NCBI GenBank assembly: GCA_008973525.1
Contig: WACJ01000124.1
Location: forward strand, 3,348,001 to 3,412,000
DNA length: 64,000 nucleotides
Source of the DNA: Stenopsyche tienmushanensis
Lineage: Eukaryota; Arthropoda; Insecta; Trichoptera; Stenopsychidae
Reading direction: 5' to 3'
The translations under genes and the position numbers were made by a program. The notes beneath the pieces were generated by a model that saw only the letters and a list, made by a program, of their open reading frames with translations, had not been told where the DNA came from and made no database searches. Below, piece after piece: positions 11,010 through 22,313 of the stretch; the stretch's first letter is position 1; each line of letters opens with the position of its first letter.

Positions 11010-13025
11010 ATTCTTTAATAGTTTTTTGCGTTTCATAACAGTACTATTTGATTAATGTCTTGATAGAAAACCATACATAAATTCGCCAGGATGTGTATTA
11101 CCAATTTTGCATCATTATAGCATTCAAAGTATTGATTATAACATGCTCATTTTTGGTTACATGCCAGTTATTTTCCCAATTAATAAGTTACGCATTAAAA
11201 TATGCATTTACAGTGGAATGTAAACAAATCAATGTAATTGATTTGTATTTGCTTCATAAATACCAACAAGGTATTGTTTGCGAGGTCAAGCACATGAATT
11301 TGTCTATTAGTCGTTTTGATGGCACAGAACGTAACAATGCCGGCACAAAACGAACAGTAGACAATTTATTACATTTTTTTCTGAAAATAAGTCGAGTAGT
11401 TCAACTGTCGTAATATCATCTTTTACAATTAATTGTATTTAAAATTCAATAATTTGTCAAATAATAACTATGCTTGGTTGATGCCCATTAATAATTTAAA
11501 ACAGTGAGTGCCCATGAGAAATCAAGGATTCGCTCAGGTCATGATCCATACTATAATGCATATTTCTATTAACAAACAATTTTAAAATTAATAAAAAGAT
11601 ACATAGATCAAATGTTCATCGATTAAAATAATGAATTATTTTATTATATAAAATTATTATTTTAATAAATATATAAAAGTAATATTGTGAAAAATATTAA
11701 TTCGTTGATATCTATGTGTTAATATGCAAAGCGTGTTAATTAATGCATTGCAATAATTACATTGATATGAAAATTTCTGGGAAGCATTGTTTAAATTTAA
11801 ATTAAGCAGATACTCAAAATTCGATTATTTGGCAATTAATACTGAATATTAATTAGGTGCCATAGTGACATAAAATGATAGTGGGAATTTTGCTATAGTT
11901 TTGAATTTAAGATCCATCAAGTACCAAGGATGTAAATACAAAGAAACTAGAACAGGTTATTAGTTGACTCTTTAAGATCAAATTTTGTGATTTTTTTTGT
12001 GATGTTAATGCTCGAGAAAAACCAAGAACATAATACGTAGACGATATTATGACAAAGGACTGACATTTGATCTAGACTCGGTATTCTATTATGTATCCAC
12101 AATTGCGCAGATAAGATTACGAGGCATATTTTTAAACTGCAAATGCCTTATGTCACCAATAATCAACCTAAAAACACATATATTGAATTAATACCAAGTA
12201 TTTCCTTGACCGCAATCAATCGTCGCATGCGGAATTAGGGTCGTATTTAACCCACTGCTAATATCTCAATTATTTAAATGCAAACATAAAAAAATTACAT
12301 TGCAATCATCGAATAAGCATCCAGGAATCTTTAGCATAATTGTATAAGATATAGGCATCGATTATCTACGAATTAAGATTTGACCGATCATTCAATTATT
12401 TTTCATATACGGTAATCATTTTTTTGTGCTATTTAAATCCACTTTACATCCATATAAATCTAGAAAATGATTAATAGTTGCTATTTGAAGGTTGATTATA
12501 ATTTTCAAATGCTGGTTTTAACATTGAAATTTGTTGATCGCTCACTGTCAGAACTGTTACGAGTACGGATGTAATTTTTTTTACATGCCGATTACATGAT
12601 ACATTATAGCATTGACCGAATATTGCCAGCAAATAATCTCAGACTGTCTGAGAGATAAAATTATTTTGGTTGGGTGCTATTAAAATGCCAATAAACAGGT
12701 CAAATAAATAAGAAGCATGCTCCGATGTACATATTTAAAACGATATAAGGTCATCACATGACAAAATGTCTTTCAGAAATTTGTGTGGGTTAAGATTTGT
12801 ACATTGAAAGAGCAAATGGCAATGAATTGAGCTTCAGGTATTTATCAAATATTTATATTTTGGATGATATATTTTGGATTTTATATATAAATCATTTTGC
12901 AATTGGCAAAAAACATATTTAAATATGTAGTGACGCGCAGATCAACTTGACCTTAACCGTAAGAAGAGGTTTTTTTTGCTGAGATCACTCTCCGAGTAAA
13001 ATAGAGATATTGGCTATGAACGTTA
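11010..13025. other. non-coding AT-rich stretch
   Basis: No supported gene. The 106-codon frame at 11093-11413 has mixed hydrophobic and Lys-rich composition typical of chance ORFs in AT-rich DNA. Confidence 0.35.
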
Positions 13026-13028
13026 ACT

Positions 13029-13169
13029 TTACATATCCCCCAACTTCTTTTTCCGTCTAGGATTTTTCACGATCCGATAACGAACGGACCCGTGTGCGCC
13101 TGTCACCTTCAAACACACACTTGGGGTGGGACGCAACTCGAGCGTTCTACGACCTGAGGTCCTCCGCAT
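13029..13169 (-). CDS. 46-codon ORF in an isolated GC-rich island, unrecognised
   Basis: On - the frame starts MRRTSGRRTLELRPTP, continues with a segment containing LKVTGAHGSVRYRIV, and ends in KNPRRKKKLGDM. A stop precedes the Met directly. It is strongly basic. The island is near 50% GC in a stretch near 30%, which suggests a conserved or transposed segment. I do not recognise the family. It could be a domesticated short ORF, an exon, or a piece of a repeat. Confidence 0.25.
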   Translation of the reverse strand: MRRTSGRRTLELRPTPSVCLKVTGAHGSVRYRIVKNPRRKKKLGDM

Positions 13170-13413
13170 CTACATGGCATATATGAACCTAACCATGAAT
13201 GATTTATTAAGTATAGAAACATGTCTGCGATGTTTAATCACTCTTATATTTTTAAATATTTGATTTCATAGTATGTGATATGAATCCAAAAGGCTACATC
13301 AGATTTATAAACACTGCATAAGAAATTCAAAGACAACACTTCTTCCCACACGTCACTCAGCATCCGGTCAAAACATATTTAATAACGATTTAATTCAATC
13401 TACAAAAATTATA

Positions 13414-14021
13414 CAGGGTGTTTTGCATATAGACCGACATTTTGATTTTATGTATGGATATATTTCATTTTTTTAAGCTCTATGTTTCCTTTTTCTTAAT
13501 GTACTTTTGTTTATTGTTTTGTATTTCTTAGCTTCTCTATATGTTTTTGTATCTAAATACAAAAAAAATATGTTTTATTGTTTTTTTATAAATTCTAAGC
13601 ATCGCTAAAAAAAAAGAATAATATGAACTCACGCCAGGTGGGCGGGACGTATATATACGTCCTAACTTCTCCGCTTAACAGGTTAAGATGTTTTTATTAA
13701 ATTAACTGTAGTTGTTTGAAGCAGCATTTCCTCTATCATTTTTGCATCTATCAATTAGGATTTATTTTGTGGGCCCCTCTGTCATGTAAATTCATTTTTG
13801 TAGCGGTCCTATTCCGTGGCTCGCACGGTCTCCAAACCCGACACCACTGGATTTCTTCGCCTGGGGACGTGCCCTATTCCGAGGCTCGCGCGGTCTCCAG
13901 ATCTGACACCAATGAATTTCTTTGTATGGGAACGTGCTCTATTCTGTAGGTTGCACGGTCTGACTCTGACACTTAGGACACAGACCCCCTTAACTCCCAA
14001 AAAAAAAATCAAAACTCCCTG
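13414..14021 (+). mobile_element. rearranged mariner-type element with internal tandem array
   Basis: The left end reads TACAGGGTGTTTTGC at 13412 and the right end is its counterpart TCCCTGTA at 14016-14023, with a TA on each side as expected for mariner insertion. The left terminal sequence (ACAGGGTGTTT followed by GGACCGACA-like sequence) is shared with 19737-19770. Inside, 13715-13800 on - corresponds to the C-terminal coding region preserved at 19965-20130. The catalytic segment itself is inverted and multiplied (13809-13961, +). Nothing here can make a transposase. Confidence 0.7.
13809..13961 (+). repeat. 65-bp tandem array of a mariner catalytic segment
   Basis: Units start with CTATTC at 13809, 13874 and 13939, giving an exact period of 65 bp; the third unit is partial. 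Unit 1 reads LARSPNPTPLDFFAWGRALF and unit 2 reads LARSPDLTPMNFFVWERALF, each a version of the SPDLTPxDFFxWG block around the third catalytic Asp of mariner transposases. The Asp is kept in unit 1 and is Asn in unit 2. As 65 is not a multiple of 3, successive units are in different frames, so the array was not made for coding. Confidence 0.85.
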
Positions 14022-14460
14022 TATTATACATAAAATCGAATATAATATTACAATAATATACAACAGAACTAGTAACTAACAGTATTCGATCGTAAAACGC
14101 CACGAATACCTCATTGAAAAAGGATGACACTTCTCACATACGGTTGACCTATTGAGTCAATTGTACCAATTAACCTAATTTGTAATTACAAGTGCGGTAA
14201 TATAATTTAAACTGTATTGTCTCTTTGGATAAATTTAAATTTATGGTGAGTTTATGGCTATATGCACTATTTGCATCGTCGACCCTGGCGTCCAAGATGC
14301 GGTTAATTGCATCCTTCTGCTCTTCCATCCTGTTGCACGCCAGCATTCGAATGAACCCGGTTCTGCGATCGAGATTCCTGATCTAGACAGGTGAAAGCAT
14401 TCAACCTAAGACCGGCTATTCTGTTGTCTGCTTATGCTATACATAAACACTCTTCATTTC

Positions 14461-14557
14461 AGTCGCCGATTGGCGATCGTGTGGTCTGTACGTGGTTGCT
14501 CCTCGAGCTAACAGTTAAGTGCCTTTGAGTGGAACATTGTTAAAAATTTCAATAAAA
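14461..14557 (+). promoter_or_regulatory. possible Inr/DPE core promoter and 5' leader
   Basis: The initiator-like TTTCAGTC has its A at 14461. At +28 (14488) is GTACGT, matching five of six positions of the downstream promoter element consensus RGWYVT. The following leader is GC-rich and leads to the ATG at 14558. The same TTTCAG could instead be a splice acceptor. Confidence 0.35.
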
Positions 14558-14640
14558 ATGGAAACAGTGAACAGTGCTCGATTGCGACAGTCAAAAAATC
14601 AAAACAAGGAAAGCACTTTGAAAATTGGAAGCATTAATTT
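14558..14640 (+). CDS. probable first coding exon of an unidentified gene
   Basis: The ATG lies in the good context AAAAATGGA. The frame begins METVNSARLRQSKNQN and ends after SINL/F at a consensus donor GTAAGT (14641), with 27 codons plus 2 nt (phase 2). The preceding 100 bp are GC-rich with a promoter-like signal. Composition (Asn, Lys, Gln, Ser) is plausible for a disordered N-terminus of a regulatory protein. No next exon was recognised, so function is unknown. It may splice over a very long intron. Confidence 0.45.
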
Positions 14641-14649
14641 GTAAGTCTT

Positions 14650-15640
14650 TGAAGCATTCTTTAGGTCGGCGTTCAAGTTCATTTGGAAGCAAAAACGCTG
14701 CTTTAATTGTTATTTATGCACATTACATCGAAACTCTACAAAATAAACAATGTATAAACTTGTTCTAATGTGCAATTAAATTTAACACTCAATCTATGCA
14801 CTTTACATTAGTGGTTGAGTGACTCTTATTCGTCAATACTTTGATAATTATTTACAATCATTCCCTTGAGCTTTTTTATGATTCAGACAATAAAACAGTC
14901 AGACATTAAGAAAGCTTGTAAAAAAAGGGATTTCTTGCAATTTTTTTTGGCCAATTAAACGTCCAACCAAAAAAGGTCATATGTTTTTGCAAAAGCGATA
15001 AAATTAAACGAAACACGTTCTTTGGACATTAAAAAAAATTATAGACAGATGGATGTATTTTGGCATAATCATTAGCATCGTTTTGCCAAAATCACGTGAT
15101 ACAAAATAGAATAAAACGATCTGTTGCATTATTGTTTTGCTTTTTCTAAGGTCATGCATATATTATAATTTGCATGTTATCAACGTATAGTATTGTATGA
15201 GACTTGATTTTATATATTATATTGAAATGATCATCATTATTTTTAAATTATTTTTTATGGTCGCATCTATGACACTATTGCGTATTGCTTTGAAATGGTT
15301 TTCATACTGTTTTTTTTTTTTTAATATGTATGTCAATTATATCTCAAATCACATAACTACTCATAGATGCATACGCGTAAATCACAGCATTTATATATTA
15401 AACCGTGTTAAAATCCATATGTTTTCATAACACTTTGCTTTGTTGCAAAATTATTAAAATTCAGGGCCACTCACGCGATAAATATAAATTTGAACAAATT
15501 TGAATATGGAATGGAAAATTACACCGCCTTTAAAATATTGCTTTTCCATGCAAGTTTTTATAGATTTAATAATCACACAACATATTTGCAAAATATTCAA
15601 AGTGACTGCTGATAGCTTAAGAAATTGCATTGATAAATTT
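14650..15640. other. non-coding AT-rich stretch, possible intron
   Basis: No gene or clear repeat seen. If the exon at 14558-14640 is real this is its first intron. Confidence 0.35.
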
Positions 15641-15654
15641 GATCAAAAATTATG

Positions 15655-16105
15655 ATCGCGTGAATCCCCATTTTCGTATAACACCATCAATGTGACTGAC
15701 AAAATTCCTTTCTGCTGAGACGCGGACTAAAACTTGCAAAATTCCCGATTTCCCGACAAATTATTTATTTCTGTCGCTGCAGATGAATACTTATATACTA
15801 TGATACTTTGATGTGATTCGTAATTATATTATGGAGGAATACAAAAATTCTGAACCCCGTATCTATTATATTTCATATCGATATTCCCATTATTAGAGTC
15901 GAGGTGTAGTAAATACATCACCGGTGGGGAAAGGTCAATATAACAATTTGAAAAACATATATGTACTGTATGCATTAATATGTATACATAGATCAGACAA
16001 TTACTACCCCTAGGCGTCGCCTAAGCTCGCCAATTAGTAGTTACGCCACTGTTTCCAAGGGTTCAGATTTCGGCGGAAAAGTCTCAATTTAGTAGCCTTC
16101 TTAGG
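15655..16105 (-). repeat. partial copy of the hAT-N family
   Basis: Reads as the reverse complement of about 17245-17660 of the full-length copy: AGTCGAGGTGTAGTAAATAC, TAGGCGTCGCCTAAGC and ATGTGACTGACAAAATTCC are all present. Both terminal repeats are missing. Confidence 0.85.
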
Positions 16106-16229
16106 TACTAAATTATTACACGTAAATTACGTATTACAATAAACAGAAACATCTATGATGGTTAATTACAATATATCAAGTTTTAGCCATGATTCAATAA
16201 TTTTATGAATATTTGCTCATAAATAACTT

Positions 16230-16735
16230 TTTTTTTAATTGAAAAACAAAATTAGTTTCGGGATTTTGTAAAATTCGATATTAACCAGGGTTTTGAAGCG
16301 CTATTTCTTTCAGATTTCATTTTTATCATTTATATCGGTTCGGTTACGGTTTTCAATCCGGGAAACAATAACGGTTTTTTCGGTTAAGCTCCGAGTGATT
16401 CAATTTTTAAATGTTTTCATTCGTATTAAAACTTATTTTGTAGCATAATTTAGAACATTCTACTCCTTTTATAATAAGCATTCTTCTGAATTATTAATAT
16501 ATTAATACAAGCTGAAATTTGGGTTGTTAACAATAGTATCTGAAGTATTTATTTAACAATTAATAGGATAAACAAGAGTTATCAGATGGATACAATCAAA
16601 TAAATTCTCTATAATAATGTTGAAGATCACTATTATATCAACACAAAATTCAATCAAAACCCTCTTTCGGGTACGACATGTACCGAACCGAAAAAATAAA
16701 TATTTTCGAAACGATTCTGTTCCGGTTCGAAGCTT
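16230..16735 (+). repeat. CGGTT-rich interspersed repeat (copy 2)
   Basis: Contains TCGGTTCGGTTACGGTTTTC at 16335 and a block at 16500-16735 that follows 10800-11000 and 37425-37625 (GGGTTGTTAACAATA, CTCTTTCGGGT). No coding content recognised. Confidence 0.45.
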
Positions 16736-16739
16736 TGTC

Positions 16740-17060
16740 AAATAGTAAAAATAGTTAAACATAAACGCGGAACGATTGCGATAGATCTGGATTTTCGTAT
16801 CCAATCTGAACAGTAGATAAGCAAAGATTTATTTCTGGCGGTCCTCCATTTAAGCAAACTATATGGATACCAGCAGATCCTCAGCCATCTAAATCTTATA
16901 GCACTATCGTGCGTTGAAACACACGTTGAATATCTTATGAAGACGGCTCCTATTCTATACGATTTTACTTCTGACACCAATGTTGCGTGGGGTTGGGCGC
17001 CCATGGGCCTTCGAGCCTTCGAGCTACATCCTAACCTGTGAGTGCGTTTTAAGCTCTTGG
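16740..17060 (-). mobile_element. LTR-retrotransposon remnant: LTR end plus tRNA-Leu primer site
   Basis: On - the sequence CCCCACGCAACA is followed by TTGGTGTCAGAAGT (16980-16967). TGGTGTCAGAAGT is complementary to the 3' end of insect tRNA-Leu species and is a known type of primer-binding site in Ty3/gypsy-like elements. The upstream CA end fits an LTR terminus (TGTTGCGTGG on + at 16981). Downstream leader-like sequence carries an 88-codon frame with no clear gag domain. No gag-pol is present. Confidence 0.4.
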
Positions 17061-17099
17061 GCTATCGTATTGAGGAAAGAACGTAAAAAGATTAAGATA

Positions 17100-17107
17100 G
17101 TCAGGAG
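17100..17107. repeat. left 8-bp hAT target-site duplication
   Basis: GTCAGGAG, identical to 18077-18084. Confidence 0.9.
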
Positions 17108-18076
17108 TAGGGAATCCAATCCCGGGATCCCGGATCCCGGGATCCCGGGATCCCGGACAGTTTTAGGTAATTAAGAATCCCGGGATTAGAAAACGTAATC
17201 CCGAAAATCCCGGGATTGAAATTTTTATCTAACAGAAATCGTATACCTCGCCAATACGATGAAGGCTACTAAATCGAGACATTCCCGACGAAATCTAGAC
17301 GCTTGGAAACAGTGGCGTAATTACTAATTGGCGAACTTAGGCGACGCATAGAAGCAGTGACTGTCTAATCTATGTATACCTATATAGCGTACATGTATGT
17401 TTTTCAAATTGTTATAATAACCTTTCCCTACCGGTGATGTATTTACTACACCTCGACGAATAATGGGAATATCGATATGAAATATAATAGATACGGGGCT
17501 CAGAATTTTTGTATTCCTCCGTAATATAATTGCAAATCTGCAGCGACGGAAATAAATAATTTGTCGGGAAATTGGGAAATCGGGAATTTAGCGATTTTTA
17601 GTCCGTGTCTCAGCAGAAAAGAATTTTATCAGTCACATTGATGGTGTTATATGAAAATGAGGGCTCACGCGATCATCAACTCGAACTAGCATTTAAATAT
17701 CTGATGACGATACCTCCAACGAGCAAGTTGTCTGACTTCCAAAATCAGATCCAGACTAAATGACGAAACACTAATGTTTAATGTTAATGTTACTTCGGGC
17801 ATATTTTCAAAATAATATTTGAATTTTTTAGTGTTTTATTTATCTATTTTTGAATTGTATTTTTATCATTTCTTAAATAAATAAAATTCTTTGGCCTTCA
17901 AGTGATTTTTTATATTGAACAAATGGACTTATAAGTAATTTTTGATCAAATTCATCAAGGTAATTTCTTAAAATATTGAAAATCCTAATCCCGGGATCCC
18001 GGGACTGGTCCCGGGATTGTCTAATGAAATCCCGAAATCCCGGGATCGAAATTTTGGTTCGGGATTGGATTCCCTA
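17108..18076 (+). mobile_element. complete non-autonomous hAT element (family hAT-N)
   Basis: 969 bp with terminal inverted repeats TAGGGAATCCAATCCCG at the left and its exact reverse complement at the right (18060-18076), and 8-bp target duplications. Both features fit hAT (ends YARNG, 8-bp duplication). The left end continues into tandem GGATCCCG words (17117-17157). Internally, 17683-17727 in frame reads ELAFKYLMTIPPTS, which resembles the start of the hAT C-terminal dimerisation motif, so the family is probably a deletion derivative of an autonomous hAT. The same stretch at 40150-40200 reads KYLMMTPPTSVEA. No full transposase ORF. Confidence 0.9.
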
Positions 18077-18084
18077 GTCAGGAG
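18077..18084. repeat. right 8-bp hAT target-site duplication
   Basis: GTCAGGAG, matching 17100-17107. Confidence 0.9.
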
Positions 18085-18089
18085 ATATA

Positions 18090-19730
18090 AAAATATTAGT
18101 CTCAAACAAAATTAAAAACAACTAAACAATTAACACACGCAACAAATATGTTGCTTCGCAATTTCAAACACCTATATTATCGAAACGGTTCAATTTCGGT
18201 TTTCATTCAAATAATCAATCGATTTTTTTTTGGGGTGGTTTTTAGCAATCCCTTTTATGTGACCATTGTTAACTATTTTGACATGGTTTTTCATGGTGTA
18301 CATATTTTAGAAAACGTGGTCGTCAGCTACACCTCCTTGTAGATTTGAACTCAAGTTGATTGAGCTACAAGTTCAACCAATCTTCATGTGCGATAAAATA
18401 TTTCCAATAATCAAATCACAGATATTTATGCAATTTATGCTAATAAAATTGAGAGATACATATGCAATCATTTATTATATACTATAACCTAAATTGCTAT
18501 AAAAGTCTCATTCGAATGCGTTGGTAATCCAGTGTTCCAGTTATTTAACTGCACTAGGCTTTAGCTCAAATATGGTTGGCAATACGATTGGCAACCACAT
18601 TTTAAAACACAAATATACCATTAAATTAAATAAACTGGTTTTCTTCTATTAATTCCAAGTCAAAAAATAAAACTCGGCTGCCAGATGTGTATAATTTTAA
18701 TTATTTTGCGGTAATGATAATTAAAAATGCTATTAAATTGCGACATATTTGTTTTAATTTATGCACTTAACGCTGTCATTAGAAAACGTAATAATAAAGT
18801 AATAAAGACGTATAGTTTGACATAAAAATGATGAACCATTATGCATCTGAATGATTTAATGTCTTGTCGTTTAAGTGTATATATAATAAAATTTTTTATC
18901 GTCGTGCAGTAAATCATTTGATCTTTGTATCTTGGCGTTTCCGTGGGAACGCATCATCAAGTGAGACCATTGCAGGTATTGATGCAGATGCATAATAATG
19001 AAAACTTATATACAATCAAAAAATGTTTAGGCTGTAGTCATGATTTTTCCTCTAAATGGCGACATTAATGAATGAAAATTGCATGATCGACATTTTTTTC
19101 AATTTACTATGCATTCAATATTATGGTGAGTCAGCTTCATACATTATCGTTTCATGGCAAATTATAAACAATAGCTATATCATAGCATTAATCATCAAGG
19201 TCAATGTTATTATATTGCTCGATTAGCCTTGCGAGGAAAATTGGTCTTCAAATATTACAGCTCTGACTGCGATCTTTGATGTTCCGCTTCTAGTTAATTG
19301 AAATAATCTCTTATCTAACATGTTACTGTTGAGCTGATCAACTTTTGGAAATATGTAACCCAGAGCTCAAAACAGGTTTAGATTGTTGAGGTCTTCAATT
19401 TGATCAATTGTCAAACTAAAAGTAATATAATTTCATAACTAGATACACTGTATATGCAGACTCTTATTCTTCCTGTTTTAAGCCATGGAATGATATGAAC
19501 ATCAACTATGAATACAATAATAGAAGCCATTTTATAATAAAACAAAAACAGAATGGAATTTAGATGAGTTTCAAACGAGTTTCGCAAATGTCTTTAAATA
19601 CGCACGTTAAAAATAAATATTGCGACATTTATATGTGCTTAGAAAAATATGCGAGGTCAATACTGGCTAAAGAGTGTATTTTATAAGAACACAATCAGCT
19701 TCTTGATAATTAATTTGAATTAAACCAATT
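18090..19730. other. non-coding stretch with a short CGGTT-repeat piece
   Basis: About 18170-18215 carries CGAAACGGTTCAATTTCGG, related to the CGGTT-rich repeat. The rest is AT-rich with no recognised gene. Confidence 0.35.
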
Positions 19731-19964
19731 ATAAAGACAGGGTGTTTGGCACATGGACCGACAAAATGTTTTGGGGGCTATGGGAGTCTTTTGCTACGTT
19801 TCATACATAGGCCGTACGTCCTAAGTGTCAGGGTTGTCGAAATAGATTTGTTTTCAATATTTTGAAAATATATGCAAAATTTCACCTTTAAATCGTCATA
19901 ACTTTTAAATCTGTGATCATAATAGCATAAAATAACTGTTTTTTAACTACACCTTTTTCTTATT

Positions 19965-20130
19965 TCAACTGTGGTTGGAGCATTTCCTCTTTCATTTTTG
20001 CAAAGACGACGATTATTCTTTCAATCAGGATTACTTTTGTGGGCACATCTGTTGTGTAAACTGATTCTTTTGCACGTCCCTAGGCCAAGAAATCCAGTGG
20101 TGTCAGGTCTGAAGACCATGCGAACCATGG
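19965..20130 (-). pseudogene. mariner transposase C-terminal remnant
   Basis: On - it reads SSDLTPLDFLA, a stop in place of the Trp of the DFFxWG block, then GRAKESVYTTDVPTKVIL and a segment ending in KMKEEMLQPQLK and a stop. This is the third catalytic Asp block plus C-terminus of a mariner-type transposase, the same family as the array at 13809. Confidence 0.7.
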
Positions 20131-20404
20131 AATAGGGCTGCCAAAATAATTAATTTACTTATAACTGTTTTTGTATTTTGAAATGTATTTTTGATCTAAA
20201 TAAATCATTATTTTATGGAATTAGTTTAAATAAAATTACTTCAGAGCCCAATAATTGCATAAAATTAGCTCTATGTTATAAACAAATTAAATATTTCTAT
20301 GTACTACATTGAAACATGGTAAACATAGACGTGGAAAACCATTACACCCCCCACAATATGTTAATACATGTTAAGTTTTTTTCCTTGCATATTATCTTAA
20401 AATT

Positions 20405-21391
20405 TGCAATTTAATTTGCGGCAACGACGAACATTTGGAGATAAATCATATTTTTTTAAAAGTTTATGGCGTGATCGTCTTGCTATTGATGATGCTGATG
20501 AAGAAGATGGCTCGATAGCTCGATGAAGTTTTTGATTGGTCACCTCTTTCGGCAATTCTTTTCTATCGATTCTTATAGTATCGACAAGGTGCGTTTACTT
20601 AGCTAATAGTTTATTAGCTAAGTTTAAACTTGTGTACCAATTATTGATACAAACTATATGACCCTTCCAAAGTAATGAATTCATAAGGGTCATCACGACA
20701 TGTAATAGTATAGAACCCAACACTTGCAAATTTTTGCCACATTATACTTACAGGCTTGTTTGGATTGAGACAGTTTGAATATTTTCAAACCATATCAGTG
20801 CTTTTTGGATTTTATGTATTGCCTAAAAGAGATTCTTCCTTGAAAAGGTATCATGCTTTCGTTGATACAGACATATTCTTCTGGTTTGTAATATTTTCTA
20901 TAATTAATATTGAACTCATCGACGATACTACGAATTTTTGATAACTGATCTTCCAGGTTTGCAGTAGAATTATTCACAAAATGTAGCATTTAGAGCAAAA
21001 TCTCAAATCTGTTTCTTCTCATTATAGTTTGTGGAAATGTCTGCCTAACATGAATATCTTTGCTCCAATATAAATTAAGACTGGGTAATTTGACGAGCTC
21101 CATCCATATGATTAGACCAAAAAACCTCTTCATCTCCAACTTATTTGTCGGTAAATGGAATCTGGAAAATGTTCGCTTTTCTATCAAATATTTGAGCAGC
21201 ATATCGATTTGATTGGACTGCAATTTTTCAAAAATTTCGTCTATTACTATAAGTTGATAAAAATCTTGCGGTCTCCCTTGAAAAAGCATCTCTCCAGTTC
21301 CATGTTCGACTCCTGTAGATAATCTGTCGCGAAGTAATACGCCACAAATAATGTGTAATATATCCAAAAAATTCAAAATGACATGTACCAT
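20405..21391 (-). pseudogene. piggyBac transposase remnant
   Basis: The first part on - (21391-20990) contains KRFFGLIIWMELVKLP and LYWSKDIHVRQTFP, the N-terminal side of the DDE_Tnp_1_7 domain. The next frame (20989-20795) has YKPEEYVCINESMIPFQGR, where family members usually have a catalytic Asp in the DESM block; here it is Asn. A later frame, about 20590-20405, has LPKEVTNQKLHR and a basic tail. Stops and frame changes separate the three. A TTAA at 21453 next to a near-palindrome (21428-21452) could mark the 5' end. No intact protein is possible. Confidence 0.8.
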
Positions 21392-21599
21392 AAAAGATAT
21401 GTCATATGCGTAGTATTACCACACGCCGGGTCAGACACCGGTGCCTGACACCTTAAATAATTTATAATCCTTAAATATAAATATATGATATAGAACTAAA
21501 TCTATTATAATGGTCTTTAAAATATTGAAAAAAATCTTTTTTGACAACCCTGACACTTAGAACATAGGGCCTATGTGTGAAACGTAGAAAAACTGGTTT

Positions 21600-22310
21600 C
21601 TTCAGAATATTCATTTACAGTCAGTGAACGTCTGAAGGTTAATTTAAATTTATAAACACTTAACATCCTTTTAAAACACACAAATAATAAAAAGCTCTAT
21701 AAATAAAATATGATTTTAACGACAGTAATTATTAGAAAATCATTGCAACAACAAGAAAATAGTTTAATTCACATATCGTTAAGACGTTTTAGATAGTTAC
21801 ACAAATCTCAAATTTAATTATACGCTTTTAACGCATGCACAAAACGCTTTTATGATGTTTTTTTTTTTAATTCCTCACCTTGAAATCAGCAATAGTTAAT
21901 TAACTAAAATGACTATTAAACATTAATTATTTAATATATCCTGATAAGCGACATTGGAGATTTATCTTTGTTTTAAATACCTGAATGAATGCACGTTAAT
22001 TTAAATCATATTTGCAACACTGAAAAAATCACACGTGAATATATCACATAATTTTCAGATTAAACAGTTGCATATTTAACGCTAATATTAAACATATATT
22101 AATTTGATATAAAGTAAGCGCTAAATGAAATTGGAATAGTAAATTTATGTTAAAACAATAGATATTATTTAATTTTTATTTCTAAGAATGCCTATTATAA
22201 AAAAGACCATAAACATTTTTTTTATACATAGTTAAACAATATGAATAATTTTATGTGCCATTGCCTTAAGCAATTTAACGAGTGTTAGAGATGGTATTTT
22301 ATGTTTTTTA
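21600..22310. other. non-coding AT-rich stretch
   Basis: No gene or known repeat recognised. Confidence 0.35.
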
Positions 22311-22313
22311 TAT

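Larger units (their letters stand above)
19737..21593. mobile_element. composite: mariner-type arms enclosing a piggyBac copy
   Basis: The left arm 19737-19840 starts ACAGGGTGTTTGGC, like the element at 13413. Its inner 50 bp (CTACGTTTCATACATAGGCC through AAGTGTCAGGGTTGTC) recurs inverted at 21541-21588, so the two arms belong to one element. Between them lie the mariner C-terminal remnant (19965-20130, -) and a decayed piggyBac transposase (20405-21391, -). The outer end of the right arm is lost after 21593. Confidence 0.7.

Noticed and set aside
11093..11413. 106-codon + ORF
   Set aside because: Hydrophobic and Lys-rich chance ORF in AT-rich DNA; no family resemblance.
17100..17160. Tandem GGATCCCG words as a possible CRISPR-like or satellite array
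   Set aside because: They are the terminal part of a hAT element with a matching end and duplication; units are contiguous with no spacers.
20795..20941. + strand ORF overlapping the piggyBac remnant
   Set aside because: It is antisense to the recognisable transposase code.
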